Assembly (NCBI RefSeq): GCF_029504695.1
Contig: NZ_JAQFIN010000008.1
Location: 62,001 to 126,000, forward strand
Reading direction: 5' to 3'
DNA: 64,000 nucleotides
From: Parabacteroides sp. PF5-6
GTDB lineage: Bacteria > Bacteroidota > Bacteroidia > Bacteroidales > Tannerellaceae
Shown here: positions 44,590-52,924 of the stretch, in pieces
Numbering within the stretch: the stretch's first letter is position 1
Layout: every line of letters begins with the position of its first letter
Position numbers and translations under genes: made by a program
Notes under the pieces: model-generated
Told to the model about the DNA's origin: nothing
The model's input: the letters and a program-made list of their open reading frames with translations, nothing else
Database searches by the model: none

Positions 44590-45621
44590 TTATCTGTAGA
44601 TTTCTATGATCGGTATCTCCCGCTCTTGGCTTCCGCTATCGAGGGGTTTGTACTTGAACTCGATGCCGGAGGCCACCTTGAGGTATTCCAACACCTGGCT
44701 CAGTTCTTCGTTCTTGAACCGGGCTTTGATCGAGGCTTCCATGATATCGGGACTCTTCACGTCGAACTGCACGTTGTAATGGCGCTCCAAGGTTTTCAGT
44801 ACCTTCTCCATCGGATCCAGGTCGAATACCATCTCGCCATCGATCCAGCCGGTATCGGTAGCGGTATTCACCTTTTTGACGTCAAGTGTCTTCTTTTGTT
44901 TCTGATACTCCGCTCTCTCGCCCGGAGCGAGCCGGCAGACAGTCGGGTTCCCGTTCGCCGATAAGAGTTCGATATCGACAAGCCCTTCGACCAGGGTCGT
45001 CTCGATCGCCTGATCCGCGGCATAAGCCGATACATTGAACGAGGTACCCAATACCCGGACCTGATACGTCTCACCCACGCTGACAATGAAAGGACGGCCA
45101 GCATCGGGCGTCACCTCGAAGTAACTCTCACCCGTCAGCTCCACCCTACGGTCATCCCGCCCGAAAGCATCGGCATAACGCAAAGAGCTTCCGCCGTTGA
45201 GCCATACGCGAGAGCCGTCAGGCAGATTGAAAACCAATACTTCGCCGCGCTGAGTGATCCTCTCGACCCACTGCGTCTCGCCCTCGGGGGCACGCAGCAG
45301 CATATAACCCGCCAACAGCAATAACGGAAGGATCAATACGGCGGCAAGGCGGCGGAACGTCTGCCCCAAAACAAACCCACTAAACTTTTCTTTTTGTTTA
45401 TTAATCTCTTTCTTCTTCCTGAACTGAAGAAAAGCCTTATCCGCATCTACGCTTCTCATGACTTTCAATCGCTCAGTAAGCTCTAACATGAAATACAACT
45501 GTTCCAACAGCTTCCCGTTCTCCGGCGAAACAGCCAGCCATTCGTCTACCGCAGCCTTCTCGTGCGCCGAAAGGTTGCCGTTTATATACTTGATGATTCT
45601 TTCTTCGTCTATCTCTTTCAT
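44590..45621 (-). CDS. FecR-family anti-sigma factor
   Basis: A 343-residue membrane protein: a cytoplasmic N-terminal part that binds the sigma factor (ERIIKYINGNLSAHEKAAVDEWL), one membrane helix (about 90-110, RLAAVLILPLLLLAGYMLL), a FecR domain (RGEVLVFNLPDGSRVWLNGGSSLRY, EVTPDAGRPFIVSVG, VRVLGTSFNVSAY) and a C-terminal DUF4974 domain ending MEASIKARFKNEELSQVLEY. It lies between SusC-3 and the divergent sigma gene, the usual arrangement for control of the SusC/SusD locus. Confidence 0.92.
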   Translation of the reverse strand: MKEIDEERIIKYINGNLSAHEKAAVDEWLAVSPENGKLLEQLYFMLELTERLKVMRSVDADKAFLQFRKKKEINKQKEKFSGFVLGQTFRRLAAVLILPLLLLAGYMLLRAPEGETQWVERITQRGEVLVFNLPDGSRVWLNGGSSLRYADAFGRDDRRVELTGESYFEVTPDAGRPFIVSVGETYQVRVLGTSFNVSAYAADQAIETTLVEGLVDIELLSANGNPTVCRLAPGERAEYQKQKKTLDVKKVNTATDTGWIDGEMVFDLDPMEKVLKTLERHYNVQFDVKSPDIMEASIKARFKNEELSQVLEYLKVASGIEFKYKPLDSGSQEREIPIIEIYR

Positions 45622-45706
45622 TCCTCAATGGGCTTTCTATAAGTAATACAGTTCAGCCGGCGAATGTACTAAACGGAAAAGCGTTTTTTTTTCGAATCGA
45701 TAGGAT

Positions 45707-45737
45707 TTTGCAGAAACAGGAAAAGAATGTAGCTTTG
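45707..45737 (+). promoter_or_regulatory. Promoter of the ECF sigma factor gene
   Basis: TTTG at 45707-45710 and TAGCTTTG at 45730-45737, spacing 19: a perfect match. Because it covers the first codons of the longest frame (TTG at 45708), the true start must be downstream. Confidence 0.6.
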
Positions 45738-45764
45738 CAAAACTTAACACCAAGCGGACAAAGT

Positions 45765-46328
45765 GTGATACAAAACGAAATACTTATACGCGCGTTGAAA
45801 GAAGGCAGTGAGCAGGCTTTCGAGCGCGTATACACGGATTACTACAAAGGGCTGTGCGCTTTTGCTTCGCAATACGTCACCGAGACACAGGAGTGCGAAG
45901 AGATTGTGCAGGACGTCATGATGTGGCTTTGGGAAAACCGCCTGACGTTGGTGCCCGAGATGTCGGTCAAGTCACTCCTGTTTACCATCGTGAAGAACAA
46001 ATGCCTCAACAGCCTGTCGCACCAGCAGATCAAACACCGGGTACACGAAAGCCTCTACCGTAAGTTTGAAGATCAGTTTGAAGATCCCGACCTCTATATC
46101 GAGAGTGAGATGATGGACCGCCTGGAGAAAGCCATCCAGAGCCTGCCGGCCGACTACCGCGAAGCATTTCTGTTGAACCGCTTTGAGAACCTCACCTACA
46201 ACGAGATCGCCGACCGCCTGGCAGTCTCCTCCAAGACCGTCGCCTACCGCATCAGCCAAGCCCTGAAGATCCTCCGGACGGACATGAAAGAGTACCTGCC
46301 GTTATTGTTATTCCTGTTGAAATTGTAA
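45765..46328 (+). CDS. ECF RNA polymerase sigma factor
   Basis: A 187-residue cytoplasmic sigma-70 factor when read from the GTG at 45765 (MIQNEILIRALKEGSEQAFERVY). The frame is open from a TTG at 45708, but the promoter overlaps it, and no ATG exists in the first half. Region 2 covers about 15-85 (YKGLCAFASQYV, EEIVQDVMMWLWEN), region 4 about 120-175 (LPADYREAFLLNRFENLTYN, then EIADRLAVSSKTVAYRISQA). Divergent from the FecR gene, so the two form a regulatory pair for SusC/SusD-3. Bacteroidota-type ECF. Confidence 0.9.
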   Translation: MIQNEILIRALKEGSEQAFERVYTDYYKGLCAFASQYVTETQECEEIVQDVMMWLWENRLTLVPEMSVKSLLFTIVKNKCLNSLSHQQIKHRVHESLYRKFEDQFEDPDLYIESEMMDRLEKAIQSLPADYREAFLLNRFENLTYNEIADRLAVSSKTVAYRISQALKILRTDMKEYLPLLLFLLKL

Positions 46329-46333
46329 CTTTG
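46326..46333 (+). promoter_or_regulatory. -7 box of the ABC transporter operon
   Basis: TAACTTTG overlaps the sigma factor stop and ends five bases before the ATG at 46339; TTG at 46305-46307 is a -33 candidate at 18 bases. The transcript would be nearly leaderless. Confidence 0.45.
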
Positions 46334-46338
46334 CATCC

Positions 46339-47373
46339 ATGAAGAAAAAGACATCTCTCTTTTATCTCTTCCTGGCCGGGCTGATCGTCTGTTTGTTTGT
46401 CGGCAGCCTGGCGTATGGATCGGTCTCCATCCCGCCGGGGGATGTCTGGGATATCCTGTGGGGCAAAGGGCACGAACGGATGGCGTGGCAGAATATCGTA
46501 TTACAGGCGCGCCTGCCGCAGGCAATCACCGCCCTACTGGCGGGAGCCTCACTGGCTACCAGCGGACTGCTCCTGCAGACCCTCTTTCGCAATCCCCTGG
46601 CAGGCCCATCGATCCTGGGCATTAGCGATGGTGCCAACCTGGGCGTGGCCATCGTGATGCTCTACCTGGGCGGGTCGCTGAAGCCACTCACCGGCTGGGC
46701 AGTCAGCGGATACCTCACCGTCATCTTAGCCGCGTTCATCGGTGCCTGCCTGGTGTTGGGACTGATCATCTATTTCTCTTCCAAAGTAAAAAACAATGTG
46801 ATGCTACTGATCATCGGCATCATGATCGGCTACCTGGCCTCGTCCGTGATCTCGATCCTCAACTACTACGCGGCGGCCGACAAGGTGCATACCTTCGTCA
46901 TGTGGGGACTGGGTAACTTCTCCGGCGTATCGATGGAGCAACTGCCCGGCTTTGCCGCGTTCTCTTGTGTGGGATTGTTCTTTGCCGTTATATTGATCAA
47001 ACCCTTGAACGCGTTGCTCCTGGGCGAGCGCTACGCGGCCAACCTGGGGATCCGCGTCAAACAGACACGGGCATTGATCCTGATCTGTACCGGCCTGTTG
47101 ACAGCGATCACCACCGCCTTCTGCGGACCGATCTCGTTTATCGGACTGGCCGTGCCCCATATCGCCCGCCTGATGTTGGGATCGTCCAACCATAAGATGT
47201 TGGTGCCCGTCACCATGCTCGCCGGATCGGGCATTGCCCTGTTGTGCAACGTCCTGATGGTCGTGCCCGGCACGAATGCGATCCTTCCGTTGAATGCCGT
47301 CACCCCCATCCTGGGCGCGCCGGTGATTATCTATGTGATTATCAACCGTAAGAATATCCAATACTTCAACTAA
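46339..47373 (+). CDS. FecCD/BtuC-type ABC permease
   Basis: A 344-residue inner membrane permease with about ten helices, the translocation subunit of siderophore, heme or cobalamin importers. LQARLPQAITALLAGASLATSGLLLQTLFRNPLA (in parts) is the conserved start of the family, and CGPISFIGLAVPHIAR (about 255-270) the ATPase-contact loop with G-P-x-x-F-x-G-L-x-x-P-H. It is followed after six bases by its ATPase. No periplasmic binding protein gene is in the window; it may lie elsewhere. Confidence 0.92.
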   Translation: MKKKTSLFYLFLAGLIVCLFVGSLAYGSVSIPPGDVWDILWGKGHERMAWQNIVLQARLPQAITALLAGASLATSGLLLQTLFRNPLAGPSILGISDGANLGVAIVMLYLGGSLKPLTGWAVSGYLTVILAAFIGACLVLGLIIYFSSKVKNNVMLLIIGIMIGYLASSVISILNYYAAADKVHTFVMWGLGNFSGVSMEQLPGFAAFSCVGLFFAVILIKPLNALLLGERYAANLGIRVKQTRALILICTGLLTAITTAFCGPISFIGLAVPHIARLMLGSSNHKMLVPVTMLAGSGIALLCNVLMVVPGTNAILPLNAVTPILGAPVIIYVIINRKNIQYFN

Positions 47374-47379
47374 CGCGCG

Positions 47380-48408
47380 ATGAACCTCACCCCTGTGATC
47401 ACAACAAACGCCCTGGCGATCGGTTACCCCCTGAAAGGCGGGCGGCAGAAGGTGGTACACGAACGCCTCGACCTGCAGGTACTGCCCGGAGAAGTCACCT
47501 GCCTGTTGGGCCTGAACGGCGCCGGCAAATCCACCCTCTTGCGTACGCTCTGTAGTTTCCAGCCCCCCCTGCGGGGTGAGATCCATCTCCAGGGCAAACC
47601 GCTAACCGCTTATTCTCCGTTGCAACTCTCCCTCTTATTGGGCGTGGTACTGACGGAGAAGACCAACGCGGGAGGCATCACCGTCTACGACCTGGTGTCG
47701 TTAGGCCGACATCCCTATACCGGGTTCTTCGGGCAACTCAAAGCCACCGATCACCGGATCATCCACGAAGCCCTCCAGGCGGTAGGCATCGGCCACAAAG
47801 CCCAGGCGTACGTGTCGGAGCTCAGCGATGGCGAGCGCCAGAAAGCCATGATTGCCAAGACCCTGGCACAGGAGTGCCCCATCATTATCCTCGACGAACC
47901 CACCGCGTTCCTGGATGTCACCAGCCGCATCGAGACGATGGTCCTCTTGCGCCAGCTGGCAGTCAGACAAAACAAAGCCATCCTCTTATCCACCCACGAC
48001 CTCGACCTGGCCATCCAGATGGGCGACCGCCTATGGCTTTTGGAGAAAGGACGCGCATTGACCAGTGGCAGCCCCGAAGATCTGATCCTCACCGGTGCGT
48101 TCGAATCGTTCTTCCAAAAAGACGGCATCGTATTCGATCCGGCAACCGGCAAGCTCAACACCCAACGCCCCGACAAACCCATCGGCGTCGAAGGCGACTT
48201 CACCACCGCCTACTGGGTCGGCAACGCCCTGATCCGCAACGGCTACAAACCCTCCCCCGTAGATCCCTCCACGATCAACATCCACTGTCACACCCCCCAA
48301 CACCTCACCCTCACCTCCCCCAACAGCAACCCCATCCACCTCCACAGCATCCACGAATTGTTGGAAAGTCTTCGACGAGAAGAAAATCGGGAGATTTCTG
48401 AACTCTGA
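47380..48408 (+). CDS. FecE/BtuD-type ABC transporter ATPase with rewritten C-terminus
   Basis: A 342-residue ATPase that powers the preceding permease. Walker A GLNGAGKST (about 47-55), signature LSDGERQKAMIAK (about 147) and Walker B IIILDEPTAFLD (about 167) are intact. After the ATPase domain (about 255) a family-specific extension follows (VGNALIRNGYKPSPVD, STINIHCHTPQHLTL). The last ten residues (REENREISEL) and the TGA come from a repeat: GAAGAAAATCGGGAGATTTC is the intergenic hairpin half, and TGAACTCTGATT is the start of the repeat flank seen at 2085 and 33919. Confidence 0.9.
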   Translation: MNLTPVITTNALAIGYPLKGGRQKVVHERLDLQVLPGEVTCLLGLNGAGKSTLLRTLCSFQPPLRGEIHLQGKPLTAYSPLQLSLLLGVVLTEKTNAGGITVYDLVSLGRHPYTGFFGQLKATDHRIIHEALQAVGIGHKAQAYVSELSDGERQKAMIAKTLAQECPIIILDEPTAFLDVTSRIETMVLLRQLAVRQNKAILLSTHDLDLAIQMGDRLWLLEKGRALTSGSPEDLILTGAFESFFQKDGIVFDPATGKLNTQRPDKPIGVEGDFTTAYWVGNALIRNGYKPSPVDPSTINIHCHTPQHLTLTSPNSNPIHLHSIHELLESLRREENREISEL

Positions 48409-48426
48409 TTCTACTGATTAAATGAT

Positions 48427-48655
48427 GGACAATGAGTCAGGATTTGTGTATGATCGTCCTGAAAGGACAATGAGTCAGGATTTGTGTATGATCGTCCTGA
48501 AAGGACAATGAGCGCTGAAAGCGCGTTAGACATCAGCCCGGGGTCAGAACCTTGAAGAGGTTCGCCACCCCGGGTTAAGGATACATATAAAAACGGAGCG
48601 CTGAAGGCGCGAAAGCAAATCTTTCGCGCTTTCAGCACTCCACAAAATCAAATGG
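48427..48655 (+). repeat. Family D palindromic element with 37-bp tandem pair
   Basis: Two tandem 37-bp units (from 48427 and 48464: GGACAATGAGTCAGGATTTG then TGTATGATCGTCCTGAA), then GCGCTGAAAGCGC, the palindrome around CCCGGGGT...ACCCCGGG, and CGAAAGCAAATCTTTCG flanked by CGGAGCGCTGAA/TTCAGCACTCC. An inverted relative is at 57660-57960. Confidence 0.85.
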
Positions 48656-48703
48656 AAGGAGATGTGAAGGTGTGCCGGTGATAATAGATGGACATTCTTG
48701 GCT

Positions 48704-48928
48704 GGGGCTGACCCAAAAGTATCAGATATACAAACTAAGTGTCCCCGCCTGGTCAGGCGGGGGGGACCGCTGCTTGCAGCGGTGGGGTGGTTGTCTTTTC
48801 TGTCAAGAATCTGTACTTCAGTACGGTATGTGTGTAAACAACCACTCCACCATCGCAAGCGATGGTCCCCCTCGCCTGACCAGGCGAGGACACAGAGATA
48901 GTATATCTGATACTTTTGGGTCAGGCCC
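48704..48928 (+). repeat. Composite hairpin element, family B, copy 3
   Basis: 225 bp with near-perfect 30-bp terminal inverted repeats (48701-48730 against 48902-48931, one mismatch). Flanks TTCTTGGCT and AGCCTGGATACTGATATCGC are those of family C. Confidence 0.9.
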
Positions 48929-48980
48929 AGCCTGGATACTGATATCGCAAATCTTCAAATGGGAAAAAATGGGAAGATCA

Positions 48981-49101
48981 ATTGTCTGAATCAGGATTAT
49001 CAGGATTGAATAAATGGGCAGGATTAAAGCCTGTGACACTCGCTTCGCTCGCCTCTAATCTTGTAAATATATTCAATCCTGATAATCCTGATTCAGACAA
49101 T
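48981..49101. repeat. 121-bp element with perfect 32-bp inverted repeats
   Basis: Arms 48981-49012 and 49070-49101 are exact reverse complements (ATTGTCTGAATCAGGATTAT...). The interior holds GCTTCGCTCGC. MITE-like or a stable hairpin; no coding content. Together with families D and B and a small repeat it fills 48409-49254. Confidence 0.85.
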
Positions 49102-49221
49102 GGGATCTTCACATTTCAAAAGATTGGAAAGCGCGTGCAGCGGGGGAGCCAGGAAGAAGAGCCAGGATAGACCCCAGCGTATTATCGCTATAGTCTACCC
49201 TGGCTCCTATCTTCTAATTGT

Positions 49222-49255
49222 CAAACAACGTTCGCTTAGCGAAGCGTAAAGCAAT
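49222..49255. repeat. 34-bp repeat, copy 1
   Basis: AAACAACGTTCGCTTAGCGA then AGCGTAAAGCAAT. Contains the palindrome TTCGCTTAGCGAA. Same sequence at 52184-52217 and 57541-57574, each time joined to an ATTAAT simple repeat. Confidence 0.9.
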
Positions 49256-52047
49256 TAATCATTAACAATTACTTTCCACGTTTGTTGTCCTGCCCGAACA
49301 AAGTAAACCCCGGCGGCCAAAGCAATGGTTTTCGAACCTCGAAGTCCACGAAGCTGCACCACGTTTTGGCCGGTGACGCTGTAGATGGCCACGTCGATGG
49401 CGGTGGACATTTCATTTTCCACTTTCAACTTCCCACTTTCAACTATCACGCGGATCGGGGCGGTGGCAAGGTCAATGTTGCCGGTGGTCCCGCCGGTGCC
49501 TTCGAGGGTGACGGTGATGGGTCCGGTGACGGCGTCGATGGTGTAGCTCAGTGTGGTGCTGCGCAAACCATCGGGCAGGATCTCCTGGCCGTTGGCGAAG
49601 ACCTGGAGCTGTGCCGGATCGAACGCTCCCGTGACGGTGAAGCTAAAAGGATTGCCATAGTCCACCGGATGGGTACCGGCGCCGGGGGTGTAGGTCACTC
49701 CTTCGGTGGGGGTCAGGATCACGTTGTAGCGCCGTTGGGCGATCAGGATCGTATGTTCGGCGGTGATGGGCAGGATATAACCGTAGTAGGCTCCGCCGGC
49801 GGGCACGGTAAAAGGGGTGTCGACGCCATCGATCACCAGCATAAGATCCTCCGGCCCCAGTGTCGGGTCTTCGGGCAGGAACTGCAGGAAGAGATGATCG
49901 CTCACCAGATGTTCACCGGCGCTGATGCCGTAGAGAAGGATTCCCGGCGCCACTTCGAGGGTAAGGGGGTGGTAGGTGGCGGGGTCGGCCGGGATATAGG
50001 GATAGGCGCCCATATCGGCACCGTCGAGGCCTGTGCCGATAGCGGGGCTACCGGCTTGCAGGTGGAAGTCGTACACTTTCGGATTGCTCTCGGTATCGAT
50101 CTTTACAAAGAGCGGGTCGTTGTCGGCGCCGATCAGGTTGCCTATACGCTCACCGACACCTTCATGTCCATCCTGAATACTTTCATCCCCGATCAGGTTA
50201 TAGGTGATAGAGGGGGTGCCATTGAGAATGTGCAGATTATCACCTTCGTTGTCTTTGCCGGCTGTATTTGCCCAGAGGATATTGTTGGTCAGGGTGACGG
50301 TGCCGTCGTAGATAAAGACTCCGCCGCCGTTTCTGGCTGTATTGGCGTAGATCGTATTGTGGGTCAGGGTGGCGCCTTCGGCGCCATAGACTCCGCCGCC
50401 GGTGGTGGCAGTATTGCCGTAGATCGTATTGCCCGTCAGGATGGCGCCGCCGGTGGCATAGACTCCGCCGCCGTGGTTGGCTGTATTGCCGTAGATCGTA
50501 TTATTGGTCAGGGTGGCGCCGCCGAAGGCATAGACTCCGCCGCCTTGGATGGCGGAGCCTTCCGAGTCTTTTGCCCCCGTGATATGAAAGGCATCGAGGG
50601 TGCCGCCAGTAAGGTATACCACATTGTAACAATCGTTGTCACCGTGGGGATCGATATCCCCCGAAAGGATCGTTTGGTTCGTTATCCAGTCGCGGGCGGA
50701 GAGCGAGGTCTCTCCTCCGGCAAAGCCGCCGTAGAGGGCGATACCGGTAGGGATCACAAAGGTGGCTTCGCGGTAGTCGCCAGGAATGTATCCATACCTG
50801 TCATACTTCGGCATATACTTCCCCTTAGCCACCCAGATCTCCCGGATGCCTTTCTGGGCGGCGTTAGTCACCAGCGCATCGCTTAGGTCTGTCAGGGCAT
50901 TAATCCAGGAGGAGCCGTCGCCGTTGCCACCCGTCACGGAAGCGTTGACGTAGACGATACCGTTTTTATCGGCCTTGACAGGATAGGGGAAAGCGCCCAT
51001 ATCGGTAGGGGTGCCGTCAGCCAGGGGTTTGCCGGTGCCGATGGCCGGGCTACTGGGGAGCAGGCGGAGGTCGCCGTTGGTGGGGTCGACAAAGCGGGGG
51101 TTGGTGTTGATCGAGACTCCATCAAAACCATCTCCTCCGATCACGCCGCCGACCAGGTTATGGGAGCCGGAGGCGGGAGTGTCAACGTAGAGATCCTGAA
51201 TACCGCCAGCCGTGATGTTATTCCCCCAGAGGATATTATTGGTCAGGGTGGTGGCGAAGGCATGGACTCCGCCGCCGCTATAGGCGGCTGTATTGCCGTA
51301 GATCGTATTGCCCGTCAGGGTGGCGCCTTCGGCAACGACTCCGCCGCCGGAGGTGGCTGTATTACCGTAGATCGTATTGTTGGTCAGGGTAGCGCCGTCG
51401 GCAACGACTCCGCCACCGCCGTAGGTGGCTTTATTGCCGTAGATCGTATTGCCCGTCAGGGTGGCGCCGCCGTAGGCATAGACTCCGCCGCCGTTGGTGG
51501 CTGTATTGCCATAGATCGTATTATTCCGTAGCGTGCCGCCGTTGGCACAGACTCCGCCGCCGTCGATGCCGTCGTCTTCGCTATTTGCCCCCGTGATATG
51601 AAAGCCATCGAGCGTGCCGCTGCTAAGGTATACCACGCTGTAGCAGTCGTCGTTATTGCCGGGACTGATATCCCCCGAGAGGGTGGTTTGGTTCTTTACC
51701 CAGTCGCGGGCGGAAAGCGAGGTTTCCGTTCCGGCAAAGCCGCCGTAGACGGAGACGTTGGCTAGGATCGTAAATTTGGCGTTGCGGTCGGTGCCATCTG
51801 TCGGTGTATACTCCCCCTGAGCCACCCAGATCTCGACAGGGTTCGCAGCGGTTGCCGACCGGGCAGCGTCGCTTACCAGCGCCTCTCTTAATTCTTTATA
51901 GGCATTGTCCCAGGAGGAGCCATTGCCGGGAGTGGCAACTTCTTGCTTCACATAAATTCGTGTCTGTCCCTTGGCGGGCAGGGTGGTGGCGGCCAGGGCT
52001 GTCAGGGTGAACAGCAGGGTCAGGGCCAGGTGTAGTTCTCGTCTCAT
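49255..52047 (-). CDS. Secreted right-handed beta-helix protein with T9SS-like sorting domain (2)
   Basis: A 930-residue paralogue of the protein at 35781-38798. Signal peptide about 1-27; two segments opening IYVKQEVATPG and IVYVNASVTGG; rungs of about 22 residues (LTGNTIYGNTATNGGGVYAY); the shared module (about 692-773); and a sorting-like C-terminus (YSVTGQNVVQLRG, LAAGVYFVRAG). It lacks the 31-bp repeat insertion of its paralogue (here EILPDGLRSTTLSYTID). Its linker VESGKLKVENE is encoded by a GTTGAAAGTG-type repeat, where the paralogue has a CAATTGAC-type repeat. The final residues VND and the stop lie in an ATTAAT repeat. Confidence 0.8.
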   Translation of the reverse strand: MRRELHLALTLLFTLTALAATTLPAKGQTRIYVKQEVATPGNGSSWDNAYKELREALVSDAARSATAANPVEIWVAQGEYTPTDGTDRNAKFTILANVSVYGGFAGTETSLSARDWVKNQTTLSGDISPGNNDDCYSVVYLSSGTLDGFHITGANSEDDGIDGGGVCANGGTLRNNTIYGNTATNGGGVYAYGGATLTGNTIYGNKATYGGGGVVADGATLTNNTIYGNTATSGGGVVAEGATLTGNTIYGNTAAYSGGGVHAFATTLTNNILWGNNITAGGIQDLYVDTPASGSHNLVGGVIGGDGFDGVSINTNPRFVDPTNGDLRLLPSSPAIGTGKPLADGTPTDMGAFPYPVKADKNGIVYVNASVTGGNGDGSSWINALTDLSDALVTNAAQKGIREIWVAKGKYMPKYDRYGYIPGDYREATFVIPTGIALYGGFAGGETSLSARDWITNQTILSGDIDPHGDNDCYNVVYLTGGTLDAFHITGAKDSEGSAIQGGGVYAFGGATLTNNTIYGNTANHGGGVYATGGAILTGNTIYGNTATTGGGVYGAEGATLTHNTIYANTARNGGGVFIYDGTVTLTNNILWANTAGKDNEGDNLHILNGTPSITYNLIGDESIQDGHEGVGERIGNLIGADNDPLFVKIDTESNPKVYDFHLQAGSPAIGTGLDGADMGAYPYIPADPATYHPLTLEVAPGILLYGISAGEHLVSDHLFLQFLPEDPTLGPEDLMLVIDGVDTPFTVPAGGAYYGYILPITAEHTILIAQRRYNVILTPTEGVTYTPGAGTHPVDYGNPFSFTVTGAFDPAQLQVFANGQEILPDGLRSTTLSYTIDAVTGPITVTLEGTGGTTGNIDLATAPIRVIVESGKLKVENEMSTAIDVAIYSVTGQNVVQLRGLRGSKTIALAAGVYFVRAGQQTWKVIVND

Positions 52048-52080
52048 ACGTGTTGTTATTAAAGGGTTTAACTGCTTTTA

Positions 52081-52088
52081 CAAAGATA
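52081..52088 (-). promoter_or_regulatory. -7 box of beta-helix gene 2
   Basis: TATCTTTG on the minus strand, 33 bases before the ATG; ATTAATTGTTAA repeats lie where the -33 element would be. Confidence 0.45.
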
Positions 52089-52183
52089 GGAAGTTAATTG
52101 TTAATTATGAATTATTAATTGTTAATTCGGAAGGGGGTGGGGAGATTTTTTGGGGAGTGGGATTCTAATGGTTAATTGTTAAT

Positions 52184-52217
52184 GAAACAACGTTCGCTTA
52201 GCGAAGCGTAAAGCAAT
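52184..52217. repeat. 34-bp repeat, copy 2
   Basis: Same sequence as 49222-49255 apart from the first base. Confidence 0.9.
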
Positions 52218-52352
52218 AATGATTAATTGAGAAGAAAATCGGGAGATTTTCTTCGGTAGTGGGTAGTGGGTAGTGGGTAGTGGGTAGGCGCGAAGCGGGA
52301 GATGGAAGGGAATGGAAAGGTACAGGGTAATAGCAAGTGGACTATCTCGGCT

Positions 52353-52577
52353 GGGGTTGACTCAAAAGTATCAGATATACGAACTAAGTGTCCCCGCCTG
52401 GTCAGGCGGGGGGGACCGCTGCTTGCAGCGGTGGGGTGGTTGTCTTTTCTGTCAAGAATCTGTACTTCAGTACGGTATGTATGTAAACAACCACTCCACC
52501 ATCGCAAGCGATGGTCCCCCTCGCCTGACCAGGCGAGGACACAGAGATAGTATATCTGATACTTTTGGGTCAGCCCC
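52353..52577 (+). repeat. Composite hairpin element, family B, copy 4
   Basis: 225 bp, nearly identical to copies 1-3, preceded by the GAAGAAAATC hairpin, TAGTGGGTAGTGGG repeats and the flank GCAAGTGGACTATCTCGGCT, followed by AGCCAGGATACTGATATCGC. Belongs to the gene-free stretch 52048-53076. Confidence 0.9.
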
Positions 52578-52638
52578 AGCCAGGATACTGATATCGCAAA
52601 TCAAATGGAAGGAAATGGGAAGTTTCACAAGATCGGAA

Positions 52639-52785
52639 AAGGCCGGCGGAGTTTCGGAAAAGGCTGCCGGAGTTTCGGAAAAGGCCGGCGGGGTTTGGGA
52701 AAAGGCTGCCGGAGTTTGGGAAAAGGCTGCCGGGGTTTTCGGAAAGGCTGCCGGAGTTTTCGGGAAGTCTGCCAACCATGCCAAG
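52639..52785. repeat. 21-bp tandem array, 7 units, GGCCGGC/GGCTGCC type
   Basis: Units start at 52639, 52660, 52681, 52702, 52723, 52744 and 52765, exactly 21 bp apart (AAGGCTGCCGGAGTTTGGG type). Reading through it gives 7-residue periods, a trivial result of 21 being divisible by three. Confidence 0.9.
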
Positions 52786-52924
52786 CGAAAAATAAACTTT
52801 CTAAAGAATTGAGGGGAAAGGGGAAAAAGGGGATTTCTTATAGGGTATTTTCCTCTTTCCTCCCTTTTTTTAAGGAAGTAAGGAAAAGGGGTGGCTAGGT
52901 TGGCAGAGTTTTAAAAAAAAGGGA

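Noticed and set aside
52639-52785. Possible CRISPR array in the 7-unit repeat
   Set aside because: The units are directly contiguous at 21 bp with no spacers, and no cas gene is present.
52312-52812. Open frame with repeating KAAGVWE residues
   Set aside because: It is produced by a composite element and the 21-bp array; the heptad is a trivial effect of a 21-bp period, and there is no start or domain support.
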